Source of the DNA: Membranipora membranacea
Lineage: Eukaryota > Bryozoa > Gymnolaemata > Cheilostomatida > Membraniporidae
Length of the DNA: 60,000 bases
Reading direction: 5' to 3'
NCBI GenBank assembly: GCA_914767715.1
Contig: OU612068.1
Span: forward strand, 24,182,001-24,242,000
Positions 1 through 13,883 of the stretch are shown one piece after another; position 1 is the stretch's first letter; every line of letters begins with the position of its first letter. Under the pieces are notes generated by a model, which was not told where the DNA came from, ran no database searches, and saw only the letters and a list, made by a program, of their open reading frames with translations. The translations under genes were made by a program, and so were the position numbers.

Positions 1-324
1 CCTTCAAATGCATGTCGCTGACAACATAGCTCAAAGATTATACAACCTATTGACCTGAAATCAGAAAAATTAGAAATATAATGATTACGAAAATCATTCA
101 AAAATATAGTAAAAGTTGATCTGATGGATTATATATAAAATGATCAAATTTGTATGCACCTCAGTAGTTTTTTCGCCAATAAGATAGAAAGGAAGAGGAT
201 GGGGCATTCTCTTTATCTCAGATGACAATCATCATTTTGAAACGTAAGCTGGAACCATAGGGGAAATACTGACAAACTAAAGAGAGACGTCAATTCAATG
301 CCTTTAGACGGATATGACACTCAC

Positions 325-1912
325 CAGACATCAGATTTGGAGTTGTATCCCTCGTGTTTGAGTACCTCTGGACTCATGTAGTAAGGTGTACCAGTAAATG
401 TAGTCGCCATGTCAGCTGTGCCCATTAATATACGAGATATACCAAAGTCTCCTATCTTAATAAAGTTTTTCCGCAAGAATATATTTCTGAATATGTAAGA
501 ATGAAAAATATTTTTCCAGAATAATTTTCTTAACAAGATGAGATAAAAATGACACTTTGGTCATAAAGACACTTGAGAGCTTGTCTTGCTTCATATTTAT
601 TTTTCACATCAAAATTTAAATAAAGAGCGTTAATAAATATGTATGTATTTCAAGTGTAATGATGCCATGCTGCCTACGCACAAAATTTCAAACAAAAAAT
701 GGGGTAATCACCCATGTAAAAGTGAAGCTGCCATTGAAATAGTTGATCTTACTCACCTCGCTTTAAGATCCCTGTGTAGTACTCTCCTGCAGTGCATATA
801 ATGGACAGCCAGTAACAGCTGCACAGTCCAATCCATAATCTGTTTCTCTGTTATCATCTGTCCTCGCTTCTTCATTCTACTGACATAGTCATCTAAATCT
901 CCTCCCTGTGTGGAACATGAGAAATTATCCACATTTTTATAGAATATAATGTTAATGATCAACATTTTGGGAATACTCTCGCCTGGTTTTCATCCCAGCT
1001 AAGTCATTTAATTCGCCTACCCTTGGAGCAGATTGACTTATCATCAGACTTTTTGTACAGAGTTCATTGCTCTTCATTACAAAGTACGAACTAAATAGGA
1101 ACACAAGGAACGAGCATATTATGACAGCTTGTACACGTACATCATAGTAAGCTTATGTCTTTACTATAAAAAGTCGCATAGCAGTATCCTAGTCCATCAG
1201 GTCATGGCTTCGATATAAAATACACTCAGATAGAGCGGTCAACGAGTGACACACCACATTACAGGTATTTACCTCGCAAAACTCTGTGACAATGCAGAAG
1301 AATTCACCATCCACAAAACTGTCATGAAACTTTACTATCCCTGTGTTATTCAGCTTAGAGAGTAGCTTGGCTTCATGCATAGCATCGACAGTTTCATCTG
1401 GAGCTAAATCACCACACGGTATCTGTTTGAGCACCTTTCTGTGATTTAAAAAAAGTGAATTACATAATGCATGCACAGTTAGAGATAAGGTTGCTATAAA
1501 GAGCTTCTCATGAACATAATCTAATGTAGGCTGTATATTTCAACATAATGGCGTTACTACAAACATTAGCCCAATCAGGAGGACTATTTTTGATACTAGT
1601 CCCAAACAGCCATCTGCAGCAACAAGTACAATTAATCACAAATCTCTGATGCCCTCCAGCAGCCCATGGTCAACAAATTATACGGCTTTTACCATCTGAC
1701 TCTGAACTGGTAGAGACCCCTGAGATAACAACTTACTCTTCATCCTCAGAGTTTTTAGTTTTGAGGTCAGTGACTAGGTAAGCAGTTCCAAAGTTACCGC
1801 TGCCAAGCTTTTTCTCCACTCGGTACCTGTTGACAATAACTCTCTTCTTCTCATCTGGCACAGTAGAGGCTGTGGTCGGCCTGCTCTGAGGTATTTTCTT
1901 AGGCAGAGGCAT
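325..1912 (-). CDS. NEK11: NEK11-like serine/threonine kinase, 5' part (4 exons)
   Basis: Coding exons by splice sites and phase: 1912-1737, 1438-1273, 905-757 and 486-325, giving about 217 residues; the gene continues beyond base 1. The NIMA-type kinase N-lobe and catalytic core are visible: glycine loop GSGNFG at 37-42, ATP-binding lysine K63 (VLKQ), HRDLK at 158-162, DFG at 177-179, and GTPYYMSPE in the activation segment. The passages ITEFCE-like, GGDLDDYV, LLLAVHYMH and LMGTADMATT follow vertebrate NEK11 closely rather than NEK1/2. NEK11 is known as a DNA-damage-response kinase acting in the G2/M checkpoint; that role is taken from the family. The exon 4 donor at 325 leaves phase 2. No further exon is seen in 1-320. 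The start is the first ATG before the kinase domain, with a short basic leader (MPLPKKIP). Confidence 0.9.
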
Positions 1913-3761
1913 TTTGGTTAAGGTTTTAAGTCCTCATAAACTAACTGTCAGATATGTTTTCATTGTATTCTTAATTTGGTCCATCTATTACTACTGTCAA
2001 TCTCACTTCCTGAAAAAATGAAAAAAAACCTGAAATTAAGTCAAAACCAAATGTTCATTGCTTAGTTTACATTGCAGAAGAATCTTCAGCACAAGCGCAC
2101 TTCCGTCCACTCAGAGTCAGAGGAAGCAATGAAGCTAGAACAAAATACAAAGATCTGTCATGTACCTAGCATGATTTTAAGCATATCATTGTGCAAATGA
2201 AAGCAACAACCCTCTAATAGTGAGCAGTCAGTCACCAGGCAACCACAAAGTGCAGTGGGCCTGAGCAAAAAACCCTGAAGATTGCTAGAAGAAGACTGGG
2301 GTTAGTGATAGAAATATTAAGGGTTTAGGCTTCCCATGACTGATCTGTCTAGTACACTAGCAGTGTACTGCTAGCGTACTTACGTTTCTCAAGTAAGTTG
2401 TGTTTTTACTCTTCCTTCCATTCTTTTTGAGCAGCTGCCTAGCAAAATCAAGCTATCAATCGCTTCATCTTCCTGTTGTATATCGCTCTACAATACTCAA
2501 ATGGGTATGGGGAGCTGGCATTTCGCCTTTAGTCAATCTCGAGAAACTAGGTCTATTATGGTTCGAGCTGTTGGAGCGCATTTAAACAAAAGTTATTTTT
2601 ATAATTTGGAGTTATCCTATGATGCAGTACAATAAGAAAACTCCCCTTATAACTTGCACTATTTATGTGATTGTAGACCCAATCAGAATACCGGTACAAG
2701 AGCCAGTTACAAAGGGCCAAATAGTCTTCATCTATGAACGAGCCTCAAAACTCTGAAAAGATGCACAGTGATCCAGTATTCCTCAAATAACAGCGGATTT
2801 GATCCAACTAGCCTTCAGGCTAAGAAGAACCGAGCCTGTCAAAAGCAATCACACATCTTTACCTTTGCCAGATTACAACAGCAAAAACACTGATATTCGA
2901 TGCAATAATCAAAGGGAAAAATGATTAGACAGTGTGAGTTCGGTGCTCAAAGTTGTTTATTTTCTTGGTGATGATCATGTTAGGACAGGTTTATGACACG
3001 TGACAGGACCTCAATTTACACATATATAATACCAAAAATCTGTGTAAATCTTAGGTGATCATCGATTAAATATGGCAAAGCTGTATGAGGATGGAAGACT
3101 ATTGTGCAATAAAAATTTGGTCAAATTGGACAAAAATTCATTTACACATTTTCTAAGAATAACGGGACCAGCCCAAAAGTAAATACCAAGTTACTGACTA
3201 TAACTACTCATTGCAAACTTCTGACTAGTGAAAATAAAATAATATTGACCACACTTTGGTGAACAAAATAGTGACTATAAAATACTACTTTTACTTACCT
3301 AATATTCAAGTAGTGATGGAACAGCAGTTATGCAAATTGTGTTGAGAACTTAAAACTATTTTGCTGCAGAAGCTTGCAAATGCAGTCACTAAAACGTGAT
3401 TAACATTGGGCTGGCTCTAAAATCTAGGAATGATTTAAAAATACATACTTGCACTAGTCTGATATCAGTGCATTAGGATTATCTATATAACCAAGGCGTT
3501 GTGAGATTTGAGTATACAGATGTGTATTATGCTTAGGTGTGAGTGCAGATGTGTCTTCATGTGAATGGAACTACCCAAGTGTAGGTGACTGGAAAACTTT
3601 GTTCTTCGGACTCGGAATCACAGTTACAAGGGCAGAACATATATTTATGATGCCTAGACTTTTCATCCTTGATGGTTGTCATCTTTTCAGTGTTGGGGTA
3701 AATAGGATTGGTTTTAGCTGTGTTGGAACCTTGCTGGGAAGAAAACTTCTTTGTTCTCTAT
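1913..3761. other. Intergenic stretch between NEK11 and the F-box/WD40 gene
   Basis: AT-rich, with only short unsupported open frames. It must contain the NEK11 5' UTR and promoter and the 3' UTR of the F-box/WD40 gene, both on the minus strand. I see no conserved exon or repeat here. Confidence 0.5.
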
Positions 3762-6700
3762 TCAGACAGTGAAGTCCCAGAGTAAGACTTTCTTATCGTA
3801 GGAGCCGGAGACTATCCTCGTATCACTGAACTGAAGGCATGTGACACCATCAGTATGACTACGTAACGTGACAAGACGTCGTCCACTCTCCAGATTCCAT
3901 ACTTTGATAGTTTTGTCATCAGATCCACTCACTAACCTCCACTCATCTGCCTGGATACATCTGAAATCACAAGGAGGATATTGCATTGTTAACCCAATCA
4001 AGAATTTGTTCAATGAAAATGGTGTAATTGGAGTTATGTGTCAATATTTTGAACCATAATGTTTAAGGGCAGGTCACAAAATTAACATCCGATCTGTATA
4101 ACTTTTCATTTAAGATTGAGAATATGGCTAGCGTTTCCTGATTGTTAGGCTCACTCTGTGTGCAGCTTAAGATCAGCGGACATAAACTGCAGAATATAAT
4201 AGTTTTGTTCAATAAAAGCCAGGTGAAAGGAAGACTGGTTACTGACATAAAATAACAAAAAGACTTCCTTCTAAGTATAGAAACAAACAAACAGTCAAGT
4301 AACCGACTGACCTGATGACCCTTGTGTGACCTTCAGAGGCCATCCAGTCAATAGATCTGTTACAATCACCGGTAGAGATATCCCAGAACTTAATCGTACA
4401 GTCTAAAGATCCGCTGATAATACGGATAGTATCAAACTGTAGACATGTGACAGCATCTGCATGTCCACTGAGTGTGTTAGTGCAGAATCCCTCGTGACTC
4501 CACAGCTGTCAAAACAAATAGAACAAAATTGGTAATCAGCATAGCCAGAAGCAAAGTTATGGTTGGTCAAGGAGATTTGGCATGGTGATGTTGACACTGT
4601 CATGAAGATGGGATACAGGGTTTTACACCAATATTCTGTTATATTGTTTTTCAACCTTGGTGTGAGAGCACATGATCACAGCAGAACCTTTTACATGAAA
4701 AAGTTCCAGGTTGTATTCTTGAAGATTTGTCTGTAGTCCAGATTGATTTCACCTAGCCTGTCAGGGTGAAGGTTAGGTAGATCTGCCCTACCTTGATTGT
4801 TTTGTCGGCGGATCCAGATACAATTTTATCAGAGTCTGCCTGTACGCACAATACGTGTCCCTGATGGCCGCTGTCAAAAAAAGAGAGAAAATATCACAGA
4901 AATCTAAATGATCTTCAGACTATTTCAAAATTATCTAGTTTAATTTAATTACAAAAAGAAATAGATTTAAAGCAGTGCTGATTGGAACAAAAAGGATGTA
5001 TCGCATCTCCAGCATAATTTTTGATAAATGTTGTAAGTGCCTATAAATAAATTACCTATCATAAACAAACCGCAAGTACTTTATAATGATGTTAAGTATA
5101 CCTCAGTGTTTTTATAGACTGTCCAGTGTTGATATCCCATATTTTAAGTAAGTTATCATAAGATCCACTGATAAGCCAATCACCTGTCACCGCTAGGCAC
5201 CTCACAGCGTCAGAGTGACCAATCATTGTAGCTTTACAAGCTATGCTAGACCATCCTGGGTTACTGTCCAAATCCCATACCTGAAGGCATTCCAAAAATA
5301 CATAGATATGGATATTGAGTTAGGGACAATGCATAATTTAGCATGAGGCTCAATGTCACTTTGTGACAAAGAACGTCATGAGCAACCCCAAGTGTAGAAT
5401 TATATCAATCATCATGATTTGGTAACGTTTACATTGAGACCGGTTAGAGTTTTGGTAAGATAAGATTTCAACACATCTCTGAAAAATTATGAGCAAAACA
5501 AGGAGTTATCTCTTGTTGTATCAAGGGCAAACAACTTGTCTAAAATCTCAAAAACTTATGCCAAGACCCGATGCTAGGGCATCCAGCACCACGCTCCACG
5601 AATATCCAGCATATGATATCATAAAGTAATTCTCACTATGCTCCAACACATGTTGTATACAGTCATACCTTGATTGTACTATCAGTAGATCCACTGATGA
5701 GTCTGTTATCAGATAGATGGAGACATCTCACTGTGTTAGAATGACCAGTCAGAGTCTGCGCTGACCATGCCAGATTTGTTTTAATATTCCAAACCTGTTA
5801 AATTTAATCAGTTTTGAGAAAATATAAACAAAATCAAGACGACATTATTGAAGTGGACAAAACCAAATTCAATATAAAAGGTTTAAACTGACCAAGAATA
5901 AAGTCAGGTCTATACAGATGAATACCCATATTAGAGCCTCAACATTAAATTAGTCATCTACCTTAAAATGTTTATTCAGCAACCTGGTCCAAAAACATCA
6001 AATTCATGGTAGTAAATATTCACCAATGCTCTCAACAGATCACCATTAGTATTGCCATCAAATGAATTATGAATCGCAATAAAAATAAGCTCATATAAAA
6101 TTAAGTGAAATTTACCAATAGCAAAATAGCAAAAGTTAAACATTTTTTTGCATATCGAGTATTCACAAGGTATCGCCTTAGGAAATAACGACAATCTAGC
6201 AGCATAATTTCAAACGGTAACTGACCTTGATGGTTGTATCCCAGGAGCCTGACACAATCCTCTTATCGTCAAATTGAACACATGATATACCACCATTATG
6301 GCCTTCAAATACCTTAATCAAACATCGACCTCTCATCCAATTATTTCTAATACGATACTGCTCAGCAAACACCTGCTTCCACTAAAAATGACAAAACACA
6401 CAAATATTGCATAACAACAAGTGCAAAGCAACAGAACAACATTGTACCCACAACTGCAGACTGTTGATATTTGATGTCTACTTTTATTTCCATCTTCTAC
6501 CACATATCAGCCAATAATACTATTGTATGATGTATGGGAGAGAAATGGTTTGTGTCTTCAATTTAGGAAAACATTATTTATCGCTATAAATCTAAAACTG
6601 AGGTCAAGGACTGTGGTTTGTTTCACAGTTTGACTGAATTCAGATCATACAGTAACAGAAAAAAATGTTTTGTTCTAGTTCTAGTTCAGTAGAATGATAG

Positions 6701-8676
6701 ACTTTACATTACTCATATTTTTTATATTTCTTTTTGTTATCACTTGCCCATGCAAAAGTATAAACAACCAAATCTCGCAGCATACTTAATGTTTGGGATA
6801 AAATAAACCAACCAACCAAGCTCAACTGAACCCAGAGAAGGAGATCTAACTCACCAGGACATCCCCGGCTTCACCAGTGTGTTTGTCTATCAGACTGTGC
6901 AGGAGAGAAGGGCTCACCATGAATGACTCATAAGAACATAAGGATTTCCAAAGCTGGGAATCCCTACATAGCTCATACCAGCTCCAACAGCTTTTAGATG
7001 CGTGGCACAAACTCACTATAATGATGTCAAAATGATTTAACCAATGAAGTTATTAGGTTTATAATTTACAAATAAAGAATTTTGTTCTATATCACAGAAC
7101 GGTTAATAAACCTCAACCCAGTTTCTGGGTGGCAGAGGTTAATCAAATTAAACACCAGAAGTATTTTAATCCCACACGATTCTATATATACAGATAAAAT
7201 AACAGATAAGCGACAAATACACCACACCTCAACCTACCTGGATCAAGGAAGGAAAATATATTTAAAGCTATACACTCTGGTAGCCAGGAGATCCAGTCCT
7301 TACAGTTAGATGGACATTCTTTGTGCAGGTTTTCTTCTAATCTCATTGACAGCAGATGCATCTGTGGTAAGTTTGACATATCCTGGTAAGGTAAATATGG
7401 AAAAATTATGAAAGGAAAATTTGGCAAGCATGACTTTGTTAAAAATCTCCGCAACTTTGTTAAGCAGAGGACTATTCATTCCACACTAACCCGCATAAGC
7501 TCCACAGTGAGTCAAGGTGAGTTCAAAAGGAGCATTATATGGGATCATAAATACCCTACATCCATAACCCATACATACCAGCAGATCTTTGAGGAGGAGA
7601 TTTTTCTGTTTCTCATTGTACTGTGTGAACCAGTCCCTGATACTCTTTAATACAGAATCGTCATTATATTATTATAAAACGCAATCATAATTACAAAATA
7701 GTCTACAACTTGCTTGGATATAGAATATGTTGAATGTAAATAACGGGACCTCAGAAAACATTTAGGGGAAGAACATGCGGATTTTGTTAGCTAGCTCAAG
7801 TTGGTGTGCTCTAACAAAGATCATGTTTGATCCAGATTTCCTTGATTTTGGGTTTGCTCCCGTTGCACTGATAAGCCACGGGCAACAAGGCCTGTTTGCG
7901 TCAGGCTGATCAATGATCGGAAGCAAATCCAGATCAAACTTGGTCTAGCTCTAACAATAAAAATAAAAACATTAACTTAAATATTTTCAGAAAATGAATA
8001 ATAATGAAGTTTTGATTTGCAAGATAATGAGCTTTGGACACATACGTTACGCTGAGATTTGAATTCAGCAGGAGGCACTCCCTCCAGACTAGGTGTACTC
8101 CCGTTGGACGGCTTATTCTTGTAGCTTTGTCTCCAGTCATTAGCTATAGTGGAGCGAGCAGCTCGTCGATTATTGAGCCAGTCTGTACTGTCATCTCCAT
8201 TCCTAATTACTCGTTCGTCTTCACCATTGGTTTGTAAATTCTGCCATTTTCTTGTCTTTTTTGGACTAAACCTTGAAGCCGAAATAGAATTTAATTGGTA
8301 ACAATACACCACAACATTATGGAACATACATGATGGATCCAACGGGAGTTCATTGGATCCAAGCTGAGCTGGTTGGCTTGATAAAAGAAAAAAAATTGTC
8401 TGATTGCATAAGAACAAAAAATCTCAGAAAATGTTGCCTTACTGGGTTATTCAAGATGGATCTAAAAAAGAAATCATTGTCAGATCATTTTCCGTTATAT
8501 ATAAGGAGTCTTAATATTCTATTTATTATTATTAATCTTATTTAGGCAAAATACGCTCACCTCTGACTGACAGTTCCTGAAAGTGAGATACTCGTAGCAC
8601 CGTCAAATATCTTTTTGGCATCTTTTGGTGTGACATTGCGATCATGTGTGTCTATGTGGTCTCCATTGCTCTGCAT
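3762..8676 (-). CDS. F-box / seven-WD40-repeat protein (SCF ubiquitin ligase substrate receptor)
   Basis: Eleven coding exons keep one frame and GT-AG junctions: 8676-8561, 8271-8046, 7644-7579, 7382-7238, 7015-6855, 6381-6226, 5794-5669, 5280-5102, 4870-4792, 4505-4312 and 3960-3762 (stop). Together they give 548 residues. A charged N-terminal region is followed by an F-box at about 165-211 (DWISWLPECIALNIFSFLDP, then a C/W-rich half), a linker with NNWMRG, and seven WD40 blades at about 255-546, each ending in VSGS.D.TIKVWD-like text. This is the FBXW7/beta-TrCP architecture: the F-box binds SKP1 in a cullin-1 E3 and the propeller binds phosphodegrons. The blades resemble several FBXW subfamilies and I do not assign an orthologue. 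The last residues are LLWDFTV, with no tail after blade 7. It lies about 1.85 kb upstream of NEK11 on the same strand. Confidence 0.9.
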
Positions 8677-10334
8677 CATTCACTAATCGTCCAATCAGCT
8701 CATTTACTCCTTTTGATTCTATGACAGAAAGTTTCTACATGTCATATTTCAGTAATTAAGGTGCTTGAATTTAATCCGCGCCATTGGTATTGACATTCTT
8801 TTATCAGCCAACGTTACAATAATAGACTTATATAATAGATGCGGCTAGCACCCCTAATCAATACATAAACTACCATACCGAATATGGCTAACATCCTTGA
8901 GGGTCTTTCTAAATAAACTGCAAAAATCACTAGCTGATCTCAGCAAAGCCTGAAGAGGTTCCCTTTCCAGATCACTCACTACTTCATGGAATTTTGGGTA
9001 TTTGGAGTGGACGCAAATTTTTTTATTTGAAAGACCAAAAGAGCTGGAATTTGAGCAAAGTGGCAGCGATGATTTGACTCAAGAGTGTCGCTCATTCAAA
9101 TGATAAGACACCTTGGTCCCTCAATTTTTAAGTAACCTACGCCCATGTAGTACGATAATAGTTTGAAGGCCAGATTTCTCCATCAGCACCCAAAGAAGAG
9201 TGATCTTAATGGGAACAATAGAACATGGGTAATGCTGAGAAATTATTCCGAATAAATTGGTAGCTTAAAAGGTTCACGTTACTCTTCCGCGGGCTACCTT
9301 ACTTGATTTGCATTCCATGTACCTGTCGACTATGGAATCATATTAATATTTACATTAATGATTCTGACTGTGCGGAGAAGAGTACAGTGCGAAGGAATTT
9401 TGAGGGACCAAACTAACCGACTAAACAGCACAACCAGCATCAAAGTAACATTAGAATACACACACAAATTTTGCTGACAGCTAGTTGTATGGATTATTTT
9501 CACCACAGAAACCTTCTAAGCATTCAACGTATTGGCAGCAGGAGAAACGCATTAAAGGGCCTGGGTTATCCGGGACGGAACATAGTGAAGTGAGAGAGCC
9601 AATGCTAGAGAGGTCAGACTCAGTGGATGCGCTTCACAGTTCTGAATGTGTTGGCAAGGATTCCTTTTGGTGGTGGTGTGGGGGTGTGGTACATGACAAT
9701 TAGGTCCTATTCCTTAAGGGGAGAGTTCATCATTGTTGAGTCAGAGCACTTGCCATATTTCCTTGGTATCAGCAAGCAACACCTTCCTGATATTTGATAA
9801 TGATACTACTCTACTCTACTACTGTTTTGCTTTGGAGTCCACTCAGTTTAGGCCTGAGTGGCAAAACTTTCACTTCATTTCCTCTCAAATTACATACATG
9901 GCCATGCAGGAAAGTGCCAAGAGTGCACACAAGAAATTGTTGGTACCGTTGGTGAGGTCGCTGAAGGCAGCAGGGCACTCAAAATGTTTCAATACAGCAG
10001 TCAATGGACACCCAAATTATACTCACATATATAATTCATACTTCCCACTTCCAGGCACCTGTCACTTGGTTAAATGAATGTGGCGGTGCAATATCAATCT
10101 TACATAAAATTTTGACAGGACCAGACAATTCCAAAAAAATATTTATCAATAATGAAGGCATTGAATCTTATCTAGTCTGGTGAGACTGACACGCATTCTC
10201 ACTAATCAGGAGACACAGCCAAAAGCAAAAGGGCTCCAAACAATAAACTCACTCTAATTGCTCTAACTAAGTGTACGTGTGATAGTATGGTATTCCTTGC
10301 GGTCTAACCTCGGTTGCCATATATATGTATTCCC
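8677..10334. other. Intergenic DNA, no gene recognised
   Basis: This should include the promoter of the minus-strand F-box/WD40 gene near 8.7 kb. Short open frames at 9485-9703 and 9733-10077 have no splice context or recognisable motif and are not called. Confidence 0.4.
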
Positions 10335-10438
10335 ATTGCATCCACAGCCAGCCCTTAAAAGCGTTCTTGATGGCGATCGAGGCCGTAGGCGGTCCCTTAC
10401 CAACCCAAACGCTATTAAGGGCTGGCTGTGATTGCATC
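10335..10438. mobile_element. 88-bp palindromic MITE with 8-bp target duplication
   Basis: The element spans 10343-10430. Its ends are inverted repeats: CACAGCCAGCCCTTAA on the left matches TTAAGGGCTGGCTGTG on the right, continuing imperfectly inward (AGCGTT/AACGCT). It is flanked by exact 8-bp direct repeats ATTGCATC at 10335-10342 and 10431-10438. An 8-bp duplication and CA...TG ends fit the hAT superfamily. No coding capacity. Confidence 0.75.
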
Positions 10439-10470
10439 CACAAATCTGTGTTGGTATTCACCAATGACTT

Positions 10471-10495
10471 TAGCCTGTCGTGTTAAGACAGGCTA
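10471..10495. repeat. 25-bp palindrome, TAGCCTGTC family
   Basis: TAGCCTGTC and GACAGGCTA are inverted around a short centre. The same arms form the perfect 34-bp palindrome at 42865-42898, so the two belong to one family. No clear target duplication is visible for this copy. Confidence 0.45.
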
Positions 10496-10929
10496 CAATA
10501 ATACTATTTTATCTTTTAGTATTGTTTGGATGATTGCCGTGTTATCACCAGAGATCCATGTCACTGTATCAACACTCACCTTTATAAACCTGATTGCTCA
10601 CTACCTTGAGTGCAAATGCAAGACACTGATTTCACTTCATCTCCCCTGATCTGGGGTAATCCTGAAATTATAAGGATTAAATAATGATAGTATCTTTTGA
10701 GAGAAATTTTTGCCATAGATTACTTCATTACACACAAGAAGCTGAGGAAACGTCGCTAGCCTAGTAGTTATGTATATGAAAGAAATGTGTTTATTTGCAA
10801 AAGAGCAAAGAGACAAAAGTTATTCATTACTGCTGACACTGAATGAAAGATATGTTCAGTGGAAGTTGCATAACATGAATTCGCATTGTCCGTTCATAGG
10901 TATACATGTTTGAGTTGCCCAAACCCCAC

Positions 10930-12070
10930 GACTAGAGTAGGGCAACACCGATTCTGGCATTAATTCATAGAATAAAAAATTATTAAGTCTATATGGATCA
11001 AACTCATAAATTTAATCATAATAAACATAGACAACGGTTAAACAGCGTTTTGCTTTAATGATGTAAGGAAGCCTTTTTGCAGAATCGAACGACTTTCAAT
11101 GTTTATGGTTATTATACTTAAATCTTTGATCAAACTTGACCTATGCAATGCTATGAATTATAGAATTATAGAAGCATGTGAAAAAATAAAAATCCAGTTG
11201 AGAAAGCACTAACTTCCTTGCTCCAGCTACATGCGGCACATCAGATTTTCAAAATAATTTTAAGGTGAAAATCAATGCACTGGTGAATGAGTATTCTAGA
11301 TTTGAGATCGTATAATGGTATTTTAAACAGTGAAGGACAAACTTCCGACCCGGAATACCACTCCACATCCCGCAGTGCGGGTGCATTTCAGCCCTCGTTT
11401 GTCATAATTCTAAGCCAAAACTTGGCTTTCATATTATGAATTGTGTCATATGCCTGATTTTACATACAAGCAGTACTGATAATAAAACAATTACAAAGGT
11501 ATATGCACTGTTGAAGTAGGAAAACATAGATTCCCTAGCAAGAAACTTGAAAAGTTTTCTGGGTAAAGGAATCTGAAAAAAGGGAGGAAAAAGGGAGATA
11601 GGGGGGGGGTGTAAAAAGACTCTAAAAACTGGGAGCCTCCCTACCAAAAAGGGAGACTTGTCAGGTATGGTAAAGGAGCGATATAGACAGCTTCATAAAC
11701 ACCTAAGGGCGCTACCAAACCATCTCCCATAAGTACTTTCATTGTGAAAATTCACGACTACATCAATTAAAAAAAAAACTCAGAATTTAACACCTGCTGG
11801 TTACCTTCCCATGATTAGGAGTGCATCAAGGATCTGTTACAGGGATTAAGGTAAAACGTTGACGTTCTTCTAAGCCTCCTAACTTGCATAACCAGGAAAG
11901 CCACAGCAAAACTGCAGTCAGTAATAGCCCATCAGACACAGGAAAATCAGCACCAAAATTAACCCATGCCTTTAGCTCGTCACAAATACAAAAACTGCTA
12001 CAAAGATTGATCCTCATCATCAAGCGTATAAACCCTGGTAGAAGGTGTTCTTGTGGAAACACTTTTCCAT
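10930..12070 (-). pseudogene. Relic of the receptor repeat unit (U1), 3' end only
   Basis: From about 11030 the sequence is a diverged copy of 16.8-17.5 kb (U2): the block with CACCTAAGGG near 11700, TCTGTTACAGGGATTAAGG near 11832, and CATCATCAAGCGTATAAAC near 12018. The last aligns with the final tail codons (IYRVYTLDD) of the U2-U4 receptor genes. No open tail frame survives and there is no nearby receptor exon, so this is the decayed 3' end of an older unit. Confidence 0.55.
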
Positions 12071-12274
12071 TTATAATATGGAAAGTGTGTAAAGGTTGAA
12101 AGAATAGCTATTACTATAACTTTGAAGTGAAGTTAGCCTGTGACATTCAGTCTTCAAAGGACGCTTTTCAAACAGCAATACGACTTAATGGTGATCGCAT
12201 TGGGGGCCATCAGGCGGCGGGAAGAGTCTGGGGGGCTCAGACTAGTGACGCGCCTGCAGAGCACGATGAGAGCA

Positions 12275-12550
12275 TACCAATTACCAATACCAATACCAAT
12301 ACCAATACCAATACCAATACCAATACCAATACCAATACCAATACCAATACCAATACCAATACCAATACCAATACCAATACCAATACCAATACCAATACCA
12401 ATACCAATACCAATACCAATACCAATACCAATACCAATACCAATACCAATACCACAATACCAATACCAATACCAATACCAATACCAATACCAATACCAAT
12501 ACCAATACCAATACCAATACCAATACCAATACCAATTACCATACCAATTA
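12275..12550. repeat. (ACCAAT)n hexanucleotide array, about 260 bp
   Basis: About 40 near-perfect copies of ACCAAT run from 12283 to 12535, with one phase break near 12452 and variant copies at both ends. Open frames on both strands (NT, IP, VL, WY and IG dipeptides) exist only because the repeat has no stop codon. Confidence 0.95.
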
Positions 12551-13330
12551 CTGCTCATAAATAAAAGGTTTACAATCACTGACCAATATCACAGTAGAAC
12601 AATTCTGTGTTTATGTTGATTGCTTTGGTTTTGGACTGAAATCAAGTTCGCAATGTATCATCCTAAAGCCTATCAAACAAATTCATAGCATTTCCCAAAG
12701 GTAATTAGTCCCAGCTATCACTTTTCACCATTATTCCCATGTTTTCAGTAACCCATGCAATTATTCCATACACACGCAGGGTCAGAGTGAGCAAAGTTTA
12801 TTTGCTTCATCCAGACCTTAGCATTTTGGGGTGAGAGAAATTTTGCGGGCTCAGCTCAAGCCTCAAATCTTGCTATGGGCGTGACTGTGTGCAAAATATT
12901 TGCTAGGTCCCTGGTAGATCAAGTTTAATTCCATTGCCTGCATTCCATTTGCTCCCTTCCACTGGTCAAGCCTGCGCGCGACCAATGGATGGGGATGCAG
13001 ACAAATGGACCTAACTTGGTCTAGGTCGCTGGACGCTGGTAGTGGCATTCAATTATCAGCAGAATGCCAATACCACTCATTCAGGCAAAGTCGGAGCACT
13101 TTTGCTACGTATTAGTATACTACTACAGAATATCAGCTATCTCAGCTATTCGGTGGGTGACCCAATCATTATTATAGCTAACACAGAATTCTGCAAGTTG
13201 AGGTGGGAGTTTTTGACAATGTGAAGAGGTTGAGTAAATGTCAGCTAGCCTAGCCTAAATTTCACTATTTTTAGCGAAGTTGTCCTCTTGCGAGTGCTTC
13301 ACTCTAGATTGTAGGAAACAGACCAAGATA
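12551..13330. other. Non-coding DNA between arrays
   Basis: No gene is recognised. Short frames at 12863-13048 and 13042-13224 lack splice context or motifs. Confidence 0.35.
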
Positions 13331-13382
13331 ATTGCAGCAAGGAGTAATAGCGTTACTCTATAGTGTTACTCCTTGATTGCAG
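13331..13382. mobile_element. 38-bp palindromic micro-element (CAAGGAGT family) with 7-bp target duplication
   Basis: The element at 13338-13375 begins CAAGGAGTAA and ends TTACTCCTTG, a near-perfect hairpin. It is flanked by ATTGCAG at 13331-13337 and 13376-13382. The terminal CAAGGAGT is shared with the 210-bp element at 44022-44231. Confidence 0.7.
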
Positions 13383-13883
13383 TGGACAGTATGTATGGAG
13401 AAGTTATACTTCCATATAATTAAGCTGACATTTCATTCATCTTTCTGTACTTTTTATTAGGCAGTCTGAAGCAGTTTTTGCGGTAAAAAGTCCTAATTTA
13501 TATAAGGTGACTGGTAGTGGTGAGTGAATAAAATATATAAGAAAACCTAAAAAAGTGAACAAATAAATATCATAAAAAATTAAGAGCAGAGACTCTAGGG
13601 AAAACCGTATAATTTTCTGTGCCATATCGAAATTATGGGTTGGCACCACATTTTATGCAATTAGATCTTGTTGCTACTTTTTCTTTGGTGCAGGAGGGAA
13701 GCAAATCTGTGGTTTGAATTATTGAGTAAGTTTTGACATTTGGCAGTGCATTCAAAAAATAATATAGCCTTAAAAATATATAATTGTGGATATGATTCCT
13801 TGTCTGATTCTTGGCTATAAAAAATTATTTTTATAATTTGTTATACCAAAGCTCAGCTCAAACTGTCACATAAACTAAATAGT

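Noticed and set aside
9485-10077. Two adjacent plus-strand frames (72 and 114 codons) as a gene
   Set aside because: No shared phase, no motif, and the second is typical AT-rich chance sequence.
12127-12619. Frames of NT, IP, VL and IG dipeptide repeats
   Set aside because: Product of the ACCAAT hexamer array; every frame on both strands is open and there is no splice or domain context.
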